Of a stretch of 64,000 nt of DNA, positions 59,007 through 64,000 are shown one piece after another (positions within the stretch are counted from its first letter, which is position 1; every line of letters starts with the position of its first letter). Below the pieces are notes generated by a model. The model saw only the letters and a list, made by a program, of their open reading frames with translations, did not search any database and was not told where the DNA came from. The position numbers were made by a program, and so were the translations under genes. Where the stretch lies: positions 434,001 through 498,000 of the forward strand of contig NZ_JAJISB010000001.1 of the NCBI RefSeq assembly GCF_021245735.1, written 5' to 3'. The DNA comes from Brevibacillus daliensis. GTDB taxonomy: Bacteria; Bacillota; Bacilli; Brevibacillales; Brevibacillaceae.

Positions 59007-60419
59007 TTATTCATTTTTGAATCTCTCAATTTTGTACTTTTTCAATTTACGCACCACAGATGGCTGACTAATCCCCAGTCTCTCTGCCATTTCCGTCGTA
59101 GTACGGCAGGAATTAGCTGCCTCTTTCAGCATTCTTTGCTCAAGTGCTTCCAATGCCACCTGTAAGGTAAGTTGGTGATCAGATAAAAGTAGATCATGTG
59201 GCAATACCGTATGATCGGAAGGTATGATTGCCACTGGAAGATCCCCTGGTTCCAATAAATCATCATCAGAAATAACAACCATACGTTCCAGCACATTTTC
59301 CAGCTCACGCACATTTCCTGGCCAATCGTAATGAAGTAACAGCTGTAATGTTTTACGAGATAATTGCTTTTGCAAACCGTATCGTTCATGTAAGGAGTGC
59401 AAGGTACGTTTAATATGTGCTGAAATATCCTCCGGTCTCTCCCGAAGTGGTGGGATGAAAATGGGTACAACATGGATACGAAAATATAAATCCTGGCGAA
59501 ATGCTCCTTGCTTCACCATTTCATCCAGATTGCGATTCGTTGCAGCGATTAGTCTAAAATTAACGTCTCGATATGTGGTGCTGCCCACACGTTGTAGCCG
59601 CTTTTCCTGAATGACTTTCAATAATTTTGCCTGCAACGGCAGAGGCAATTCGCCCAATTCATCTAAAAATAGTGTCCCTTGGTTCGCTTGTTCAATCATG
59701 CCCGGCTTACCTGACTTGGCTGCTCCCGTAAAAGAACCTGCTTCATACCCAAATAATTCCGACTCAAGTAAACCCTCAGGAATCGAGCCACAGTTAATTT
59801 CAACCATTTCCCCGTGTGCTCGCCTGCTTCGTTGATGTATTTCCCGGGCTATAACATTTTTTCCTACTCCTGATTCTCCTAGAATCAAAACGGTTGAATC
59901 TACACCAGAGACCTTTTCTACCATTCTTTCTACTTCTTTCATCGCTTTGCTAACAGCGATAAAATGGTCTGAACCGTTTTTTTCACGTAATTCTTCAATC
60001 TCATTCTCGAATTCTTTAATCTGTCTCGTCAACGTTTCATAACGTCGCTTTAATTCTAAAATTTCTGTTAAGTCATGTGTGAAACTAATGACACCTAGCA
60101 TCTTCCCCTCATCGCTCCAAAGGGGAAAAGCAGAGACCATTAATTTTTGATCATTAACAGTCTCCTGCATCATAGTTTGTGGCTGTCCTGTCTCTAGCAC
60201 CTTGCGAGAAGCAGATGGAGAAAAGACTTTTATTTTTTCTAAATCACGTACATTTTTTCCCAGTAACTCTGCTTGGCTCACTCCATAGATTTCTTCCGAG
60301 GTAGGTCCAACCAAGCGAACGATTCCATCTCCATCTGTTACCAGCAAATGCTCTTTCGATAAATGAATAATATGTGTAAGGACTTGACTCATCCATCGGT
60401 CTGACATTCCCGTTTGCAT
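59007..60419 (-). CDS. sigma-54-dependent activator (PAS-AAA-Fis), GabR-like
   Basis: 470-aa enhancer-binding protein: N-terminal PAS (VTDGDGIVRLVGPTSEEIYGV, about 23-43), AAA+ domain with Walker A GESGVGKNV, the sigma-54 loop ELFGYEAGSFTGA, Walker B GTLFLDELGELPL, and C-terminal Fis HTH (AERLGISQPSVVRKLKKY). It presumably senses a GABA-derived signal through PAS and activates gabT from the -24/-12 promoter. AGGGGAG precedes the ATG. Oriented the same way, upstream of gabT. Confidence 0.9.
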   Translation of the reverse strand: MQTGMSDRWMSQVLTHIIHLSKEHLLVTDGDGIVRLVGPTSEEIYGVSQAELLGKNVRDLEKIKVFSPSASRKVLETGQPQTMMQETVNDQKLMVSAFPLWSDEGKMLGVISFTHDLTEILELKRRYETLTRQIKEFENEIEELREKNGSDHFIAVSKAMKEVERMVEKVSGVDSTVLILGESGVGKNVIAREIHQRSRRAHGEMVEINCGSIPEGLLESELFGYEAGSFTGAAKSGKPGMIEQANQGTLFLDELGELPLPLQAKLLKVIQEKRLQRVGSTTYRDVNFRLIAATNRNLDEMVKQGAFRQDLYFRIHVVPIFIPPLRERPEDISAHIKRTLHSLHERYGLQKQLSRKTLQLLLHYDWPGNVRELENVLERMVVISDDDLLEPGDLPVAIIPSDHTVLPHDLLLSDHQLTLQVALEALEQRMLKEAANSCRTTTEMAERLGISQPSVVRKLKKYKIERFKNE

Positions 60420-60451
60420 GCTAGCTCCCCTGCCTGTACCCGTTTTTTTCT

Positions 60452-60558
60452 GTATCAGAAATTATAATCTTCGAAGGGTCACTTCCTGATACGCATGAAA
60501 AACATCCTCTAAGGAAGAACCAGCTTCTTCGAAAAGTCTTCAATTGAAGCTTTTCTTA
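60452..60558 (-). repeat. Dispersed repeat family I, copy C
   Basis: Inverted copy of the element at 25716 and 29774; identical 35-bp core at 60483-60517. Located between pepD and the activator gene, just downstream of pepD. Confidence 0.85.
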
Positions 60559-60573
60559 CCATGATAGCATGGA

Positions 60574-62094
60574 TCAACCGGCTTCTACATCTTGTAGATC
60601 TTTCGTTGCTTGCAAGACTTCTAAGAGATACTCCCAAACACGGATCGTAGACAGGATATCTACATGCTCATCTGGTGTATGTGGATCATAAATATTAGGA
60701 CCGAACGAGATCATATCCAGATAAGGAGCATGACCGGCAAAAACACCGCATTCTAGCCCTGCATGGACAGCTTCTACCTGAGCCGGTTTTCCATACACCT
60801 TTTCATATACATCTACACAAAGCGGACGAATCATAGAATCAGGGCGATAAGCCCACTCTGGATAGGAAGAATCTGTTGCTAGAGTTGCGCCTGTTAGAGT
60901 GGCTAATGCACGCAATTCTTCTACGATCGCTTCCTTGGCAGTTGCAACGGAGCTTCTCACTTCATTTTCTAGCAGGATCATATCTCCATCTATTCGAATG
61001 ACACCTAGATTATTTGAACTTTCCACCAGATTTTCAATATCCATACTCATAGCTTTTACACCATTTGGAGTAAGAAGAATGGAAGAAAGTAAAAGAGATG
61101 CTGTTTTTTCAGAAAGTACTTTCGTCTCTTTCCCATGAGCTGATTCAATCGCTTCCAATTGCTCCACAGAAACTTGTACATTAGGGTCTTGAACACGCAA
61201 CTCCTTTTGAAGAGTCATCTGCCATTTTTCTACAATTTCCTGTAACGTAGCTTCCTGTTCAATGGAAATGAAAATAATCGCCTCTGCTTCTCTCGGAATT
61301 GCATTGGTTTTCATGCCACCGTGAACATACTGAATTTGTAGGGAGATTTGCTCTCTAGCATCAGATAGCACTCTTCCTAGCAATTTATTAGCATTACCAC
61401 GTTCTTTATGTATTTCCGCACCAGAATGTCCGCCAAATAGCCCGCTTATCCACAAACGATAGGCCTTTCTATCTGCCTGTAGCCTATCCCATTCTATCGG
61501 CAACCGCTGTCTAGCTGTTACACCACCTGCGCAGCTCACCAATAAAACACCTTCTGCTTCCCCATCCAGATTAAGTAAAATTTGACCATCCATATTAGAA
61601 AAATCAACTGCCAACGCTCCACCCATCGTACTCTCTTCTTCTGTAGTAATGAGTGCTTCAATTGCAGGATGCTCTGCATTCTTATCCGATAGTAATGCCA
61701 TCATGTAGGCAACAGCAATTCCGTTATCCGCTCCCAGAGTAGTATCCGTAGCATATAGCATTCCATCTTTAACGCGTAATTGTAGCGGGTCCTTGTCAAA
61801 ATCATGGGTAGTACCCTTGTTTTTTTCGCAAACCATGTCCATATGCCCCTGCAAAATAATAGCAGGTGCAGCTTCAAACCCTTGTGTAGCTGGTTTTTTA
61901 ATGATGAGATTTAATGCTTCATCTTGTATCGCATCAAGACCAAGTTCCTTAGCGAAGGACATCAGGTAGTTACTTACTGCATGTTCATTACCAGATCCTC
62001 TTGGAATCTGAGATAACTGGTTGAACGAATGAAATACGGGATGCTTCAGTATCCCTTCCACGGTCGTTATATCAAGCTGTGTGCTTTCTTTCAT
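60574..62094 (-). CDS. pepD: Aminoacyl-histidine dipeptidase (PepD)
   Basis: 506-aa M20 metallopeptidase cleaving beta-Ala-His/Xaa-His dipeptides. Metal site: LQGHMDMVCEK (His, Asp, about 82-92), TTLGADNGIAVAYMMAL (Asp), TTEEESTMGG (catalytic and ligand Glu); GLFGGHSGAEIHKERGNANK forms the lid domain, and HAGLECGVF lies near the C-terminus. ATG at 62094, nine bases after AAAGGA. Cytosolic peptide recycling. Confidence 0.92.
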   Translation of the reverse strand: MKESTQLDITTVEGILKHPVFHSFNQLSQIPRGSGNEHAVSNYLMSFAKELGLDAIQDEALNLIIKKPATQGFEAAPAIILQGHMDMVCEKNKGTTHDFDKDPLQLRVKDGMLYATDTTLGADNGIAVAYMMALLSDKNAEHPAIEALITTEEESTMGGALAVDFSNMDGQILLNLDGEAEGVLLVSCAGGVTARQRLPIEWDRLQADRKAYRLWISGLFGGHSGAEIHKERGNANKLLGRVLSDAREQISLQIQYVHGGMKTNAIPREAEAIIFISIEQEATLQEIVEKWQMTLQKELRVQDPNVQVSVEQLEAIESAHGKETKVLSEKTASLLLSSILLTPNGVKAMSMDIENLVESSNNLGVIRIDGDMILLENEVRSSVATAKEAIVEELRALATLTGATLATDSSYPEWAYRPDSMIRPLCVDVYEKVYGKPAQVEAVHAGLECGVFAGHAPYLDMISFGPNIYDPHTPDEHVDILSTIRVWEYLLEVLQATKDLQDVEAG

Positions 62095-62137
62095 ACGTAA
62101 CAATCCTTTCTACCTTTACATTCTAATGATACAAAAG

Positions 62138-62164
62138 AGAAAGCCCATTACGAGCTTTCTCTCA
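62138..62164 (-). terminator. Terminator of pepF
   Basis: Minus-strand GAGAAAGC / GCTTTCTC hairpin with a T-rich flank, between pepF and pepD. Confidence 0.65.
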
Positions 62165-62182
62165 TTCACCATCATTTTCCTC

Positions 62183-63985
62183 TTATTTTACCATCGAATC
62201 ACTTAGTCGAAGGAACTCATCTACTTCTCCCAAAGCAACATCTACAGCACTTTGCCAGAACTCAGGTTGAGTAAGGTCAACATCAAGATGTTGTTTTGCC
62301 AAATCCTCTACCTTCATTCGTCCTGTATCCATTAGGAAGTCAATATATTTATCTTCGAAGCTAGCTCCTTCTTTTTTAGCACGAGCAAACAAGCCAGCGC
62401 TTAGCATGAAGCCAAATGTATACGGGAAGTTATAAAACGGAACATCACTGATATAGAAGTGTAATTTTGCACCCCAGAATTGAGGGAAATAATCATCCAA
62501 TGCCCCTGCATACGCGAATTTTTGCGTTTCTTCCATTAAGTTGCTAATTTCTTCTGCACTTAGGATACCATCCTTGCGCGCTTCATAAAATTTCTTTTCA
62601 AACGTGAAGCGATTGAAGATGTCCATGAAGAAAGAGACACTGTCTGTTAGCTTGTCATCAATTAAAGCTAGACGCTCCTCGTCGGACTTGGCATTTTGTA
62701 GAGCGGCATCCTTTACAATTAATTCTGCAAAAGTAGAAGCAGTCTCTGCCACGTTCATTGCGTAGTTGGAAGCCAGGTCAGGTAGATCTTTCACGACATA
62801 AGAGTGGTACGCATGACCTAATTCATGAGCTAAGGTAGAAACCGAAGACAAACCACCATCATATGTCATAAAAATACGAGTTTCTTTACTCTTAGGCAAG
62901 TCTGTGCAAAAACCTCCAGGACGTTTACCAGAACGATCCTCTGCTTCAATCCAGTGGTTATTGAACGCTACTTCAGCAAAATCAGCCATTTTCGGACTAA
63001 AATTACGGAAGTGTTCTACAATGAAACTAGCACCCTCGTCATATGACATTTTGCTTTTGCCGCCTGGAAGTGGAGCCATCCAGTCATAGAAGGAAAGACG
63101 ATCTTCACCCAGCAATTCTTTTTTACGCTTCAGATAAGGAACGAGACGTTCTCTGTTTTGTTCTACAACCTGCCACATCACATCTAACGTTTTTTCGTCC
63201 ATACGACAAATATCAACTGGCTCTTTCAGGAAATTATCCCATTTGCGTTGACGATATAATGCAAGACGGAATCCACTTAAATGGTTCAGCGACTCAGCGC
63301 ATAGATCAGCACTGTTTTCCCATGCATCTTTCCATTTCTTAAACATTTCCTTACGAACAGTAGAATCAGAGTCCACCAATTTATTGAAAGCTTGACCTGC
63401 AGATAACTTTTCTTCTTTTCCATCCTTTTCAAACGGAATGGAGATTCGACTTACAATTACATCATATAATTGCTCCCATGCTTGATAGCCGTCTATTGCC
63501 AGATTACTCACCAATATTTCTTGCTCTGGCGGCAGCTTGGAAGCTCCCAGCTTACGTTTTTCATCCAAATTAAAAGCAATCGACTCAATGCGAGGAAGCT
63601 TCAGGAACTCTTTCCATAGATCATCAGAGAATTTCAAGATATATTCTTCCACCAAAGTGGCTGTTTCCTTAGCACCAGCACTTAATTGATTTACACGATC
63701 ACGTAACTGGATAGCTTTTTGATCATGAATATTTTGTGCTACCAGACATTCAACAAAGCTGCTCGCTTCCCCTAAATCAGTTCTCATTTCCTGCCATGCT
63801 GTAATAATATCCTCTAGCTGCTTAGCTTGCTCCATCGATTCTGGTGCTGGCAATTTACGCAGCGTGTCTGTTAAGGAAACGATTGAATTTTTGATCTGGT
63901 CTAGAAAAGCTGCCAGTTCTTTCGATTGACTCCCACCTGGAAAAACACTTTCCAGATCCCAAGTTTCCTGTAATTTTTGTAGCAT
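62183..63985 (-). CDS. pepF: M3-family oligoendopeptidase F
   Basis: 600-aa zinc peptidase with the site TLAHELGHAYHSYVVKD (HExxH, about 384-388) and the downstream Glu in YAMNVAETASTFAELIV; N-terminal oligopeptidase F domain. Complete: AAGGAGG lies at the window edge before the ATG at 63985. Cleaves short peptides in the cytosol. Confidence 0.95.
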   Translation of the reverse strand: MLQKLQETWDLESVFPGGSQSKELAAFLDQIKNSIVSLTDTLRKLPAPESMEQAKQLEDIITAWQEMRTDLGEASSFVECLVAQNIHDQKAIQLRDRVNQLSAGAKETATLVEEYILKFSDDLWKEFLKLPRIESIAFNLDEKRKLGASKLPPEQEILVSNLAIDGYQAWEQLYDVIVSRISIPFEKDGKEEKLSAGQAFNKLVDSDSTVRKEMFKKWKDAWENSADLCAESLNHLSGFRLALYRQRKWDNFLKEPVDICRMDEKTLDVMWQVVEQNRERLVPYLKRKKELLGEDRLSFYDWMAPLPGGKSKMSYDEGASFIVEHFRNFSPKMADFAEVAFNNHWIEAEDRSGKRPGGFCTDLPKSKETRIFMTYDGGLSSVSTLAHELGHAYHSYVVKDLPDLASNYAMNVAETASTFAELIVKDAALQNAKSDEERLALIDDKLTDSVSFFMDIFNRFTFEKKFYEARKDGILSAEEISNLMEETQKFAYAGALDDYFPQFWGAKLHFYISDVPFYNFPYTFGFMLSAGLFARAKKEGASFEDKYIDFLMDTGRMKVEDLAKQHLDVDLTQPEFWQSAVDVALGEVDEFLRLSDSMVK

Positions 63986-64000
63986 TATTATTCCTCCTTG

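Noticed and set aside
1..64000. tRNA or rRNA genes
   Set aside because: None recognised by eye; the cloverleaf-like part at 24267-24530 is a T-box.

Overview
The window comes from a low-GC, endospore-forming Gram-positive bacterium, most likely a Brevibacillus (B. laterosporus is my best guess). This is inferred from the gene complement: ytxC next to thrS, a cwlJ-gerQ pair, a ctaCDEFG-ctaM oxidase operon, a Cfr-like methylase resembling the Brevibacillus Clb group, a heterocycloanthracin-type RiPP cluster, and S-box, T-box and L20 leaders. No database search was possible.

Layout. 1-3930: sulfate assimilation, with sat-cysH divergent from a sulfite reductase gene and a small downstream gene. 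3942-10128: a Ser/Gly-rich lipoprotein, a membrane-anchored beta-propeller-like protein, metI-metC under a SAM riboswitch, a secreted DUF3888 protein and a GNAT enzyme. 10365-13880: an AT-rich antibiotic-resistance island, a Cfr-like 23S rRNA methylase followed by an Lsa-type ABC-F protein. Each is preceded by short leader ORFs and mutually exclusive RNA hairpins. 13900-20500: a GC-richer thiazole/oxazole-modified microcin (TOMM) operon whose precursor core is an almost pure Cys-Ser repeat, flanked by gene debris. 20744-25458: infC-rpmI-rplT, thrS and ytxC. 25620-29930: intergenic repeats and a small redox group (thioredoxin, thioredoxin-reductase-like flavoprotein, Rrf2 regulator), then deformylase.

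29932-45603 is the most coherent system: a flavin-based extracellular electron transfer (FLEET/EET) locus. It holds ApbE flavinyltransferase, EetA-like and EetB-like proteins, an ECF module (EcfA1-A2-T), a U32 protein, an aminotransferase, a UbiA prenyltransferase, a polyprenyl-diphosphate synthase, an Ndh2-type NADH dehydrogenase with a membrane C-terminus, the two-domain FMN lipoprotein PplA, and MqnC of the futalosine menaquinone pathway. Together these would move electrons from NADH through a dedicated quinone to flavins covalently bound on the outer face of the membrane.

46140-63985: a VTT membrane protein, the cwlJ-gerQ spore genes, the caa3-type cytochrome oxidase operon, ACT and DUF1284 proteins, two very large adjacent palindromes, a sigma-54-controlled GABA catabolic pair (gabT and a succinate-semialdehyde dehydrogenase gene) with its enhancer-binding activator, and the peptidases pepD and pepF. 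Several families of structured dispersed repeats occur in the intergenic DNA, and one 36-bp palindromic repeat lies inside a coding sequence.
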